The translations under genes and the position numbers were made by a program. This document shows, piece after piece, positions 24,659-32,578 of a DNA stretch of 32,646 nt. The notes beneath the pieces are model-generated. The model saw only the letters and a list, made by a program, of their open reading frames with translations, ran no database searches and was not told where the DNA came from. Origin of the DNA: JBBAFM01 sp041655415 (GTDB lineage: Bacteria; Bacillota; Clostridia; Peptostreptococcales; JAAYPU01); the NCBI GenBank assembly GCA_964429195.1, contig CAYSBC010000020.1, positions 1-32,646 of the forward strand, given 5' to 3'. Every line of letters starts with the position of its first letter. The stretch's first letter is position 1.

Positions 24659-25277
24659 ATCCAATAACCTGTAATATATTATTTTGTTTTTGATTTCCGT
24701 TAATTACCTTTTCACCGGTGTTGATAGCGGCAATGGTACCACTGTCTAGCATAATGGCATACTTGAGTTCCAGCTTATTCATAGCCCAATCCCTAAATTC
24801 AGCAGCTGAGCATTTCTTGTATAAACACACAATATCGTCATCGTGAGTGATGCCCAATCCGGTGTGACCGATATCGTCCAATACTTCAGAGTATTTTCCT
24901 ACAAAACCTTCTTTGACCGGATTATAATCTACTAACCCTAATCCGCCCACGGCCCACTCATATTCTTTTAATTTTTCATTATCAAGATAGTCTTCTGATC
25001 TGTAAACGAGGCTACCATCGATTAGCCGTGCAATTAAGGATTCAGGAGCATTCATGGTATATTTATGGGAAGAAGTCCGCCCAAGGGGAATACCATCTTT
25101 AATTAAAATACTGCAAACATTATTTTGCCATTGAAAGGTACCGCTGATGGAGTGTTTTATTTCTGAAACAGAAAGTTTATTTGCAGAGTAGATAATGTTT
25201 AAATCCTTTCCAAGGATAAGATAGCCTTCATGAAGTTCTTCTGCATAGGGGAAAGTTTTTTTATCCTTTAATAACAT
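24657..25277 (-). CDS. Uncharacterised protein, possible phosphodiester glycosidase-like (DUF2233) domain
   Basis: The 206-residue protein has no signal peptide or membrane segment. Its C-terminal half, with GLGITHDDDIVCLYK and then an alternation ending YAIMLDSGTIAAI, resembles the NAGPA/DUF2233 phosphodiester glycosidase pattern, where a conserved LDGG motif is usual; here it reads LDSG. The N-terminal half has SILIKDGIPLG. The absence of a signal peptide is odd, because that family is usually exported. AGAGGTGAG precedes the ATG at 25277. It is a single gene, divergent from tRNA-Arg, ending at its own terminator. The family call is tentative. Confidence 0.6.
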   Translation of the reverse strand: MLLKDKKTFPYAEELHEGYLILGKDLNIIYSANKLSVSEIKHSISGTFQWQNNVCSILIKDGIPLGRTSSHKYTMNAPESLIARLIDGSLVYRSEDYLDNEKLKEYEWAVGGLGLVDYNPVKEGFVGKYSEVLDDIGHTGLGITHDDDIVCLYKKCSAAEFRDWAMNKLELKYAIMLDSGTIAAINTGEKVINGNQKQNNILQVIG

Positions 25278-25301
25278 TGACTCACCTCTTTAAATTTTAT
25301 A

Positions 25302-25330
25302 TTGTTCTTTTTTCTGATTTAGGTTATAAT
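25302..25330 (+). promoter_or_regulatory. Promoter of tRNA-Arg
   Basis: TTGTTC (25302-25307) and TATAAT (25325-25330) are exactly 17 bases apart. The spacer shares TTTTTCTGAT with the tRNA-Lys promoter, and both -10 hexamers are followed by AAAAA. The predicted leader to the tRNA is about 55 bases, as in tRNA-Lys. Confidence 0.8.
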
Positions 25331-25391
25331 AAAAACCTATGAATGTGTATCCAAAGATAGAAACAACCTTACAATTATATTGAAATTTCAT

Positions 25392-25467
25392 GCTCCCGTA
25401 GCTCAGGGGATAGAGCGTCGGTTTCCTAAACCGTGCGTCGGACGTTCGAATCGTCTCGGGAGCGCCA
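25392..25467 (+). tRNA. tRNA-Arg (anticodon CCT)
   Basis: This is a 76-base cloverleaf with encoded CCA. Acceptor stem GCTCCCG pairs perfectly with CGGGAGC. The D arm contains AGCTCAGGGGATAGAGC, the anticodon loop is TTCCTAA with anticodon CCT (reads AGG), and the T arm contains GTTCGAATC. The discriminator base is G. It stands alone between its own promoter and terminator. Confidence 0.97.
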
Positions 25468-25470
25468 ATC

Positions 25471-25504
25471 AAAAAATTCATGTTTTGATAAACTTGAATT
25501 TTTT
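25471..25504 (+). terminator. Terminator of tRNA-Arg
   Basis: AAAAAATTCA (25471-25480) is the exact complement of TGAATTTTTT (25495-25504), with a 14-base loop and the T run built into the 3' arm, three bases after the CCA end. Confidence 0.85.
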
Positions 25505-25924
25505 AATTTAGGATGTAGTACTTTGCATTTCCTTGTAAAGATTGAGTTTTCCACGAGATAGTTGCAGGGCAACATCGGAGGATGCAATATTGCATCTATC
25601 TTCGACTTCTACAATCTCATTATCTATAGCAATTGAGAACGCCACAGATGCAATATCGCATCCATATTCCGCTCCATATTTTTGGTAATATTTATTATAA
25701 TCCCATTTAGTTTTTGTAAATTAAAAGCTATATTTGTCGAAGATGTTGAGGACATCAGGCTTAAGGGGAATTAAAATAGGTTTATTGATGTTTTTTAAGC
25801 AATTGGCATATTTGTTGCAATTATAAATTGTTGATATCGCATAGAGCATTATTATAGATATATAAAATGCTACTTAATGCAATATCATAAAATACTACTA
25901 TATTATATTAAGGAGAAAGTTATT
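25505..25924 (+). promoter_or_regulatory. Long leader region with repeated GATGCAATAT palindromes
   Basis: These 420 bases contain no credible gene. A perfect 16-bp palindrome GATGCAATATTGCATC (25581-25596) and a near copy GATGCAATATCGCATC (25647-25662) start 66 bp apart. Related half sites occur at 25834-25842 (ATATCGCAT) and 25877-25886 (ATGCAATATC), around the likely promoter of the next gene. GAGATAG-TTGCA before site 1 can also pair with TGCATCTATCTTC, forming an RNA stem. They may be operators or leader RNA structure for the strongly translated gene at 25925. Confidence 0.5.
25831..25858 (+). promoter_or_regulatory. Candidate promoter of dehydratase-family gene
   Basis: TTGATA (25831-25836) and TATAGA (25853-25858) are 16 bases apart, about 65 bases before the ATG at 25925. 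The -35 overlaps the half-palindrome ATATCGCAT. The spacing is one base short of ideal, and an upstream start within the leader cannot be excluded. Confidence 0.4.
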
Positions 25925-27379
25925 ATGACAATAATGAACGGGGAACAATATCGTGCTAGTATTAAAAAAATGCGTCCAAACGTATACAAGTGGGGCAAAT
26001 TAATCGAGGACGTAACTACTCATCCAGCTACAAAATTACACATCGACTCAGTATCATTAGCTTATGATGCATCCAATGATCCGGCTAAAGAAGCTTTGTA
26101 TACTGCTACATCACATCTATCAGGCAAAAAAGCTCATAGATGGAATACTTTAAACCAAACTATGGAAGCTCAAATCGGTAACTCTGACATGAAAAGAGAT
26201 CAATACAGAACAACTGGTACATGTCAAGGTGCTACATGCGCAGGTTGGACAGGATTAAACGTTCTTTGGGCAGTTACTCAAGAAGTTGACGAAGCACACG
26301 GAACAAACTATCATGAGAGACTTAAGAAATACTTTGAATATGTTGAAGAAAATGCATTAACAATAGCAGGTGGTATCACTGACGCTAAAGGTGACAGATC
26401 CAAGTCTCCTTCACAACAAGAAAACTTAGACTCAAACGTTCACATTACAGAAGTTAGAGAAGATGGTATCGTTGTTAGAGGATACAAAGTTCAAATTTGC
26501 GGAGTAGCAGCAGCTCATGAAATCTTAGTAGTTCCTGGAAGCGGCTATAAAGAAGCAGACGCTGACTGGGCAGTAGCATTTGCAGTACCAAGAGACGTTG
26601 AAGGCTTAACTATCGTTGAAACAAGAAGACCTAGTGATGCTAGAGATGAAGAAGAAGGATGGGATGCTCCAAAAGTTGGTAACATCACTCAAGCATTCTT
26701 AATCTTTGATGACGTATTTGTACCAAACGAAAGAGTATTTATGTGCAAAGAGTTCAAATTCAGCGGCAACATTTTAGGATACTTTACATCTATTTACAGA
26801 GCAGCTATCGGTGCATGCGTTGCAGGTCAAGGCGATGTTATGATCGGAGCAGCAATCGGTATGGCTAGAGCTAACGGCTTAACTCAAAAAACATTCCAAA
26901 ACACATTAAACCAAATGGCTATCAACAACGAAATCAACTACGGTTTAGGTCTTGGCGCAATGGCAAAAGGTAAGAATGTAAGAGGATTATGGGTACCTGA
27001 TACATTATTAGCACACGTGAACAAAACTCAAGTAGCTAAGCTTCCTTATGAAACGAAGGTCATGACACAAGATATCAGTGGTGGTATCGTTGAAACAGGA
27101 TGCTTCCCATCTTATGCTGACTTCCAAAATCCAGATTATGGAAAACACTTATATGCAGCATTAGCAGCAGGTTCAGACGGAGAAACTCGTGCAAGAATAG
27201 CAAGATTAGCTGAATGGCTAACAGTTGGCGGCGGAATCCCTGGATGTATGCATGGTGGTGGATCTCCTGACGGAGCTAAGATGGTAGTTAAAGGCTTAAC
27301 TAAGTGGGAAGATTACACATCTTATGCTAAGAGAATTGCTGGAATCGCTTCTGATAAATTAGTAGAAGCTAAGAAATAA
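25925..27379 (+). CDS. 4-hydroxybutyryl-CoA dehydratase / HpaB family protein, divergent
   Basis: The 484-residue protein fits the AbfD/HpaB flavoprotein superfamily, in which 4-hydroxybutyryl-CoA dehydratase carries FAD and a [4Fe-4S] cluster. FDDVFVPNERVF, the CMHGGGSPDGAK block near the C-terminus and overall length (AbfD is about 490) support this. From memory of the C. aminobutyricum enzyme, cluster ligands are C99, C103, C299 and H292. Here C100 and C105 (spaced C-x4-C) and C298 are present, but the His position is Y291, and positions matching Y296, K300 and E257 read I295, V299 and Q256. Function may therefore differ. AAGGAGAAAG precedes the ATG at 25925. Codons are more selective (many AAC, GAC, GGT) than in neighbours, suggesting high expression. 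It is a single gene with a strong terminator. Confidence 0.85.
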   Translation: MTIMNGEQYRASIKKMRPNVYKWGKLIEDVTTHPATKLHIDSVSLAYDASNDPAKEALYTATSHLSGKKAHRWNTLNQTMEAQIGNSDMKRDQYRTTGTCQGATCAGWTGLNVLWAVTQEVDEAHGTNYHERLKKYFEYVEENALTIAGGITDAKGDRSKSPSQQENLDSNVHITEVREDGIVVRGYKVQICGVAAAHEILVVPGSGYKEADADWAVAFAVPRDVEGLTIVETRRPSDARDEEEGWDAPKVGNITQAFLIFDDVFVPNERVFMCKEFKFSGNILGYFTSIYRAAIGACVAGQGDVMIGAAIGMARANGLTQKTFQNTLNQMAINNEINYGLGLGAMAKGKNVRGLWVPDTLLAHVNKTQVAKLPYETKVMTQDISGGIVETGCFPSYADFQNPDYGKHLYAALAAGSDGETRARIARLAEWLTVGGGIPGCMHGGGSPDGAKMVVKGLTKWEDYTSYAKRIAGIASDKLVEAKK

Positions 27380-27432
27380 TTAATTAGCATTGATATAGAT
27401 AAAGTCAAAAATAAAGAGAAACAAATATTTTA

Positions 27433-27467
27433 ATGAGGCAGGGAATAATCTGCCTCATATTTTTTTA
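27433..27467 (+). terminator. Terminator of dehydratase-family gene
   Basis: ATGAGGCAG / CTGCCTCAT forms a perfect 9-bp stem with an 8-base loop followed by ATTTTTTTA. It is a strong intrinsic terminator, 54 bases after the stop. The remaining bases to 27614 show no gene; TATACT at 27574-27579 may be a -10 for the next gene. Confidence 0.95.
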
Positions 27468-27614
27468 TGCGATATCCATGGGATATAAAGAAAAAATGGG
27501 GGCAAAAAAGAAGTCAATAAGAATATAAGAAGTTTTGCAGGATAATACAAGAATAGCTAGAATATCTTATTATTATACTAAAAGAGTCATTGACTTAAAA
27601 AGGGAAAGGCGGAT

Positions 27615-28874
27615 ATGGAAAAATCTAAAGGACATATCATTACATATTATATTTTAATTATTCTATTGAATTGTTTGCCATTCATACAGTTGAGCCTAAA
27701 AAGTATCATAGGAGGACTATTTGTTTTATATAGCTATTTTAAATTCAACTATCGCCATGGACTAATAACAGCTACCGTTTTATTATTTTTTGGAGCAATT
27801 AATATTATTTTGGATAATAATGTTGATTATAAAAACCCCTTCCTCGGTCTTATAGCTCTAGCTTTTACTTATTATTTCACTATTTATTTAATTCATCGCT
27901 CTATAAAAATATTCCGACACAAAAACGATGATTTAATGCTCGAAATAAGACTTAGAAAAAGTATAGAGAAGGAACTTAAGGAAAAGCTAGATAAGATGCA
28001 AAAAGATAGATTCCTAGAAGGAGAATGGCATCAAGCAGAGGAAGCTATTAAGAAAAAGGAACACTTAGAGAGTGAATTGTTGAAATTAGACAAGCTAAAG
28101 GCTCAATTTTTTGCCAATATCTCCCATGAAATGCGGACACCGCTCAATGTCATACTCAGCGCTAATCAAATCATGGAAAAGTATGCAAAAGATAAGAAAT
28201 ATAGCATTGATGATGAAAAAATCATTAAGAACATCAATATAACAAGGAAAAACTGTTATAGGTTATTAAGGTTATTTAACAATTTAATGGATATTGGGGA
28301 GATGGATGCTATGACCTTTGAAGTTAATTTTAGAAATCATAATATAGTCACCATTGTTAAAGATATCTGTTTATCCGTATCGGAGTACCTTGAAAATAAA
28401 GATATCAAATTATCCTTTGATACAGATATAGAAGAATTAATTGTAGCTTGTGATGAAGAAAAAATAGAAAGGATTATTCTAAACTTACTATCCAATGCTG
28501 TTAAGTTTTCAAGTGAGAAAGGATATATATTCGTTAAAATAAGTGCAACAGAAGACTTTGTCATTATCAAAATTATTGATAATGGTGTTGGTATTAAGAA
28601 GGAAATGCATGAGGAAGTGTTTAAGAGGTTTATTCAGGCAGATGACCTGTTTTCTCGAAGCTCAGAGGGCAGCGGCATAGGGCTCAGTTTAGCAAAAACT
28701 TTGGTTGAAATCCAAGGGGGTTCCATTGGTCTTGAAAGTGAATTGGGGGTGGGATCAATTTTTACCCTCAAATTTCCAAATAGGATTAAAAAAGAAGGAA
28801 GGGCTATTTATAAAGAAATGCCTGTAGAAAAAAGCATGATGGAAAAAGTACGCATAGAATTTTCAGATATATAA
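27615..28874 (+). CDS. Membrane sensor histidine kinase
   Basis: The 419-residue kinase has three or four short membrane helices in residues 8-93, a charged coiled-coil linker (about 100-160), a HisKA domain with H171 in FFANISHEMRTPLN, and a HATPase_c domain with NLLSNAVKFS, IDNGVGI and GSGIGLSLAKTL boxes. There is almost no extracellular loop, so it may sense a membrane or internal signal, like intramembrane-sensing kinases. AAAGGGAAAGG precedes the ATG. No response regulator is adjacent, so it is an orphan kinase in this window. The lemA gene begins 60 bases after its stop, with a TATAAT (28891-28896) between them. Confidence 0.92.
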   Translation: MEKSKGHIITYYILIILLNCLPFIQLSLKSIIGGLFVLYSYFKFNYRHGLITATVLLFFGAINIILDNNVDYKNPFLGLIALAFTYYFTIYLIHRSIKIFRHKNDDLMLEIRLRKSIEKELKEKLDKMQKDRFLEGEWHQAEEAIKKKEHLESELLKLDKLKAQFFANISHEMRTPLNVILSANQIMEKYAKDKKYSIDDEKIIKNINITRKNCYRLLRLFNNLMDIGEMDAMTFEVNFRNHNIVTIVKDICLSVSEYLENKDIKLSFDTDIEELIVACDEEKIERIILNLLSNAVKFSSEKGYIFVKISATEDFVIIKIIDNGVGIKKEMHEEVFKRFIQADDLFSRSSEGSGIGLSLAKTLVEIQGGSIGLESELGVGSIFTLKFPNRIKKEGRAIYKEMPVEKSMMEKVRIEFSDI

Positions 28875-28934
28875 TTGAATAAATATGTTGTATAATATAG
28901 AAAACTTTTAATAATGAATAGGAGGGAAAAATTT

Positions 28935-29480
28935 ATGAATTATATTATTGGCGGAATTATTGTTTTAGTCATAATTTTATGGGTCATTTCAACGCAACGT
29001 TCTTTGGTGAAGTTGGATGAAAATATTAACAACGCTATGTCCCAAATAGGGGTTCAATTGTCATCGAGATGGGATGCACTGACCTCTTTGCTGGATTTAA
29101 CCAAAGGATATGCTGCCCATGAATACAAAACCATTACAGATACCATTAAGACAAGACGTTCCATTACCAGGGATTCATCTCCTCAGCAAGTGCAAGAACA
29201 AGAAAGCATCATTGTAGAGGCTATGGGAAAAATCATGGCCATCGCGGAAAATTATCCTGATTTAAAAGCGAATACGACTTACATTAAAACTATGGATTCT
29301 GTGAACCTTTACGAAAACATGGTTCGTTCCAGTAGATTGATCTACAATGATAGCGTTACGAAGCTGAATCGTTCTATCCGAATGTTTCCTCAATCCATTA
29401 TTGCGGGGATGCTAGGATTTACACAAAGAGAATATTTAGAAGCTGTAGATGGTAAAGAAGAGATGCCTAGTATGAAATAG
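28935..29480 (+). CDS. lemA: LemA family protein
   Basis: The 181-residue protein has one N-terminal membrane helix (about 3-19, YIIGGIIVLVIILWVIS) and then a long helical domain with the LemA pattern: LVKLDENINNAMSQIGVQLS, SRWDALTSLLDLTKGYAAHE and an R-rich segment TIKTRRS. LemA proteins are membrane-anchored with an N-out helix; their role is not established. The start at 28935 is chosen because AGGAGGGAAAAATTT precedes it; an upstream ATG at 28914 has no such site. It forms an operon with the DUF2207 gene 30 bases downstream, a pairing common in Firmicutes. Confidence 0.92.
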   Translation: MNYIIGGIIVLVIILWVISTQRSLVKLDENINNAMSQIGVQLSSRWDALTSLLDLTKGYAAHEYKTITDTIKTRRSITRDSSPQQVQEQESIIVEAMGKIMAIAENYPDLKANTTYIKTMDSVNLYENMVRSSRLIYNDSVTKLNRSIRMFPQSIIAGMLGFTQREYLEAVDGKEEMPSMK

Positions 29481-29510
29481 AAAAATGAAAAGGTAAAATG
29501 GAGGTAGTTT

Positions 29511-31202
29511 ATGATTAAAAAGTATGTTACTACTATACTTTGTACCCTTATGCTTTTTTCTTTTTTCTGTCAAACCGCTTTTGGTGCAAATAATGTATCG
29601 GATATAGCTGTTGATGTTGTCCTTTATGATGACGGATCAGCTCATATTACCCAAACTTGGAATGCCAATTTTCACGAAGGGACAGAAAGCTATATTCCCA
29701 TAGAAAATTTAGATGGAATGAGTCTTAGTGATTTCCTGGTTTCAGATGAAAACGGACCTTATACTTATAATCCAAATTGGAATATTAATGAGGGCTTTGA
29801 GGAAAAGGCAGGCAAATATGGAATCGTAAATACATCAGGAGGTTACGAGCTGTGTTGGGGCATTACTGAATATGGACAGAAACGTTATGCTATCGAATAT
29901 AAGATTCATAACTTTGTCGGTTCCTATACGGATTATGACGGGTTTAATTTTCAATTTATTAATCCCGGCATGAGTACATTACCAACGGATGTCATTGTAA
30001 AAATAAAGATGCACAATGGCATAAATCTAGATACGGATAATGCTGCAATATGGGCCTTTGGCTATCATGGACAAATTCAATTTCAAGGGGGCCAAGTAGT
30101 CGCCTATACTGAAGAGGCTTTGTCCTCAAGCAGAGAGAGCATCATCATCATGATGCAACTGAGCAAAGGGCTTATCACTCCTATAAGGGTTGTAGAAAAA
30201 TCCTTTGGAGATGTTAAGGAAGAGGCTTTTGAGGGAAGCGATTATGGCACTGGCGATGATAATGAAGGCATTGGACTTTTGGGGATTATTATAGCCATGT
30301 TGGTAGCAGGCCTTTTTTTGAGTTTGCTTGGGGTTGTCCTAGCAGGGAAAGCAAAAAGAAGTAAGAAAATACGCGATCTTTACCAAGAGGCAGAATATTT
30401 TAGGGATGCACCCCTAGAAGGAAATCTTGAAGCAACCTTTGTATTAGCAAAAGATTTTGATCAAACCAAGGAAGATCAGAACCTAATAGGTTCTGCATTT
30501 TTAAAGCTGATAAGTACCGGCTGCCTTGAACCTATCGGCGAAAAAACTACCGGATTTTTTGGTAGAGAAAAAGAAAGTATTTCACTTAAGCTCATGCATC
30601 CACCGGAATCTCAGGGAATTACAGCAAAATTGCTCTATGAATTAGTGGAGATAGCCAGCGGCAGTGATAAGATTTTGCAAGAAAAGGAATTTGAGAAGTA
30701 TTGTAAGAGTAATTATAAAGCATTGATGAAAATCATTGAAGAGGCTGAAAATGATGGTGAAACGACTTTAATCGAATGGAGGGCTTATGATTCTTCCAAA
30801 AAAGCAAAACCTTTAGGATTATCAAAAGGTGGTGAAGGACTACTTTTAGAGATTATGGGATTTAAAAAGTACCTTCTTGAGTTTTCTCTCATAGGAGAAA
30901 GAACTACCAAGGAAAGTGTTATTTGGCAAGATTACCTTACCTTTGCAGCCTTATTAGGGATAGCAGATAAGGCCATCGAACAATTTAAAAAGGCTTATCC
31001 TGAGATGGCAACGGACGGCAATACCTTCTATGGTCCGAATCCATACTTATATTACTATTTCCTATCAAACAGGTTCGCAACATCTTCCTATCGGGCAGCA
31101 CAATCGGCGCAGGCAGCACGTACCTCCGGTGGAGGAGGAATGGCTTCCTTTGGCGGTGGTGGTGGATTTAGCGGAGGTGGATTTGGTGGTGGAACACGTT
31201 AA
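29511..31202 (+). CDS. DUF2207 family membrane protein with Gly-rich tail
   Basis: The 563-residue protein has a signal peptide (about 1-25, ending QTAFGA), an extracytoplasmic beta-rich DUF2207 domain starting with DIAVDVVLYDDGSAHITQ, a membrane helix at about 253-278 (LLGIIIAMLVAGLFLSLL), a cytoplasmic region and a Gly-rich end (GGGGFSGGGFGGG). This architecture is typical of DUF2207 proteins, which are often next to lemA; their function is unknown. GGAGGTAG precedes the ATG. Downstream, a perfect hairpin (31228-31258) stands just before the binding site of a 59-residue gene, so the operon may continue to that gene. Confidence 0.9.
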   Translation: MIKKYVTTILCTLMLFSFFCQTAFGANNVSDIAVDVVLYDDGSAHITQTWNANFHEGTESYIPIENLDGMSLSDFLVSDENGPYTYNPNWNINEGFEEKAGKYGIVNTSGGYELCWGITEYGQKRYAIEYKIHNFVGSYTDYDGFNFQFINPGMSTLPTDVIVKIKMHNGINLDTDNAAIWAFGYHGQIQFQGGQVVAYTEEALSSSRESIIIMMQLSKGLITPIRVVEKSFGDVKEEAFEGSDYGTGDDNEGIGLLGIIIAMLVAGLFLSLLGVVLAGKAKRSKKIRDLYQEAEYFRDAPLEGNLEATFVLAKDFDQTKEDQNLIGSAFLKLISTGCLEPIGEKTTGFFGREKESISLKLMHPPESQGITAKLLYELVEIASGSDKILQEKEFEKYCKSNYKALMKIIEEAENDGETTLIEWRAYDSSKKAKPLGLSKGGEGLLLEIMGFKKYLLEFSLIGERTTKESVIWQDYLTFAALLGIADKAIEQFKKAYPEMATDGNTFYGPNPYLYYYFLSNRFATSSYRAAQSAQAARTSGGGGMASFGGGGGFSGGGFGGGTR

Positions 31203-31227
31203 TTGTTTCATGCATACTTATCCCAAA

Positions 31228-31258
31228 ATCAAAGATACTAGTATTAAATATCTTTGAT
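31228..31258 (+). promoter_or_regulatory. Hairpin directly before a ribosome binding site
   Basis: ATCAAAGATA / TATCTTTGAT is a perfect 10-bp stem with an 11-base loop. It ends at 31258, one base before GAGGAGGT (31259-31266), the binding site of the 59-residue gene. There is no T run after it, so it is more likely an mRNA-stabilising or translation-controlling stem than a terminator. Confidence 0.6.
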
Positions 31259-31272
31259 GAGGAGGTAACGGT

Positions 31273-31452
31273 ATGGATAAAGGCTATATACAGTCAAAAG
31301 AAAATTCATCCGAAGAAAATACTTTGGAATATTATAAAAAAAATATTCAAAATGGCCAAGAACAAAGCAATGAATGCCCTATAAAAGATGAGGATGGTAA
31401 TTGTATAGTTCCGGGTGTTTATAGCGATTCTGATCCAATCGGTGGTGGTTGA
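31273..31452 (+). CDS. Small hypothetical protein, 59 residues
   Basis: I do not recognise this protein. A 60-codon frame starts with ATG 31273, preceded by GAGGAGGTAACGGT, a very strong ribosome binding site, and ends in front of a good terminator. The product is acidic and hydrophilic, begins MDKGYIQSKENSSEEN, has two cysteines (C35 and C44, in NECPIKDEDGNCIVPG) and ends SDSDPIGGG. There is no membrane segment. The Gly triplet end echoes the Gly-rich end of the preceding DUF2207 protein. It may be the third gene of the lemA operon. Confidence 0.7.
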   Translation: MDKGYIQSKENSSEENTLEYYKKNIQNGQEQSNECPIKDEDGNCIVPGVYSDSDPIGGG

Positions 31453-31458
31453 TAAATT

Positions 31459-31497
31459 AAAAGCTATGAGGAAAAAATTTTTCTTCATAGCTTTTTT
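31459..31497. terminator. Bidirectional terminator
   Basis: AAAAGCTATGAGGAAAAA pairs with TTTTTCTTCATAGCTTTT except one position, followed by further T residues. It lies between the 59-residue gene and the convergent butyrate kinase gene. Confidence 0.9.
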
Positions 31498-31501
31498 ATG
31501 C

Positions 31502-32578
31502 TCAGATTTTTGCTGTTGGATGGTGATAAATTTGCGCCTTTTCTTCTCCTCTTAAAACCCTAAGGCCACCTAGAGCAAGGGACTCCATTTCATTTTCTCC
31601 GGGTAAAATAACTACATTTGCATAACGTTCCACCATCTTTTTGACTCTGCTTGTCAGATATTCAGAGTAGGCAACGCCTCCGGTCAGAATAATAGCGTCC
31701 ACTTTGTCCATGACAGGTAAGAGCATGCCGATACCTTTCGCAATTTGATAAACTTGTGCTTCATAAATAAGTTCTGCTTTTCTATCGCCTTCAGATATCA
31801 TTTTTTCAATTTTCCTGCAATCGGAGGTTCCTAGATGAGCCTTCAATCCACCGAGGCCCCTGATTTTTTTCATCATTGTGTTTTTATCATAGAGGCCTGA
31901 ATAACAGAGAGTGATAATATGTAATAAGGGTGCTGCGCCGGAACGTTCAGGCGAAAAAGGACCCTCATCGTCGCTTTCAGAGTCAATTATTCTGCCGTTT
32001 TCATGAGCACTTATGCTAATGCCACCTCCTAAGTGAGCAACAATGACTTTGACATCTTCATAAGCTTTACCTATGGATTCTGCATATTTTCTAGCCATGG
32101 CCTTTGCATTGAGAACATGACTAACATTATGTCTATCAAATTCCGGGAAACCTGTTATGCGTGCTACGTCTGTAAATTCATCACTTGAGATGGCATCATA
32201 AATGAGGGAAGGAATTCCTAGTGATTTGGATAAACTGTTGGCAATTAAGGCACCAAGGTTAGAAGCATGTGCCGCACTAGGGAGTTTAAGGTCTTCAATC
32301 ATTTGCTCGTTGATAAGGTAAGCTCCGGCTTCTATCGGTGGAAGGATTCCTCCCCGGCTAACGATGGCAGAAAGGGTATTCATATCCAAATTTATTGACT
32401 TCAGAGAATCATAAATCTTTTCTACACGATATTCGTATTGGGACATGACATCGGGAAAACTGGACAAGTCTTCTTTGCTGTGTTCAATATTATCAGAAAA
32501 TAGTTCATTTTCATTCTCATATACAGCGATTTTTGTTGAAGTAGAACCCGGATTAATTATGAGCAACCTGTAATTCAT
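31502..32578 (-). CDS. buk: Butyrate kinase
   Basis: The 358-residue cytoplasmic kinase interconverts butyryl phosphate and ADP with butyrate and ATP, the ATP-forming last step of butyrate fermentation. It belongs to the acetate/butyrate kinase (ASKHA) fold: NPGSTSTK phosphate loop at 9-16, SRGGILPPIEAGAY, VAHLGGGISISAH and ILTGGVAYS. The length is right for Buk rather than acetate kinase (about 400). AAAAGGAGATG precedes the ATG, which overlaps the stop of the upstream frame as ATGA. Branched-chain acid kinases are close relatives, so 2-methylpropanoate or related acids are possible alternative substrates. Confidence 0.95.
   Translation of the reverse strand: MNYRLLIINPGSTSTKIAVYENENELFSDNIEHSKEDLSSFPDVMSQYEYRVEKIYDSLKSINLDMNTLSAIVSRGGILPPIEAGAYLINEQMIEDLKLPSAAHASNLGALIANSLSKSLGIPSLIYDAISSDEFTDVARITGFPEFDRHNVSHVLNAKAMARKYAESIGKAYEDVKVIVAHLGGGISISAHENGRIIDSESDDEGPFSPERSGAAPLLHIITLCYSGLYDKNTMMKKIRGLGGLKAHLGTSDCRKIEKMISEGDRKAELIYEAQVYQIAKGIGMLLPVMDKVDAIILTGGVAYSEYLTSRVKKMVERYANVVILPGENEMESLALGGLRVLRGEEKAQIYHHPTAKI

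Noticed and set aside
25290..25481. 63-residue minus-strand frame over tRNA-Arg
   Set aside because: It is the antisense of the tRNA gene; GAPETIRTSDARFRK-type products are a familiar mis-annotation of tRNA complements.
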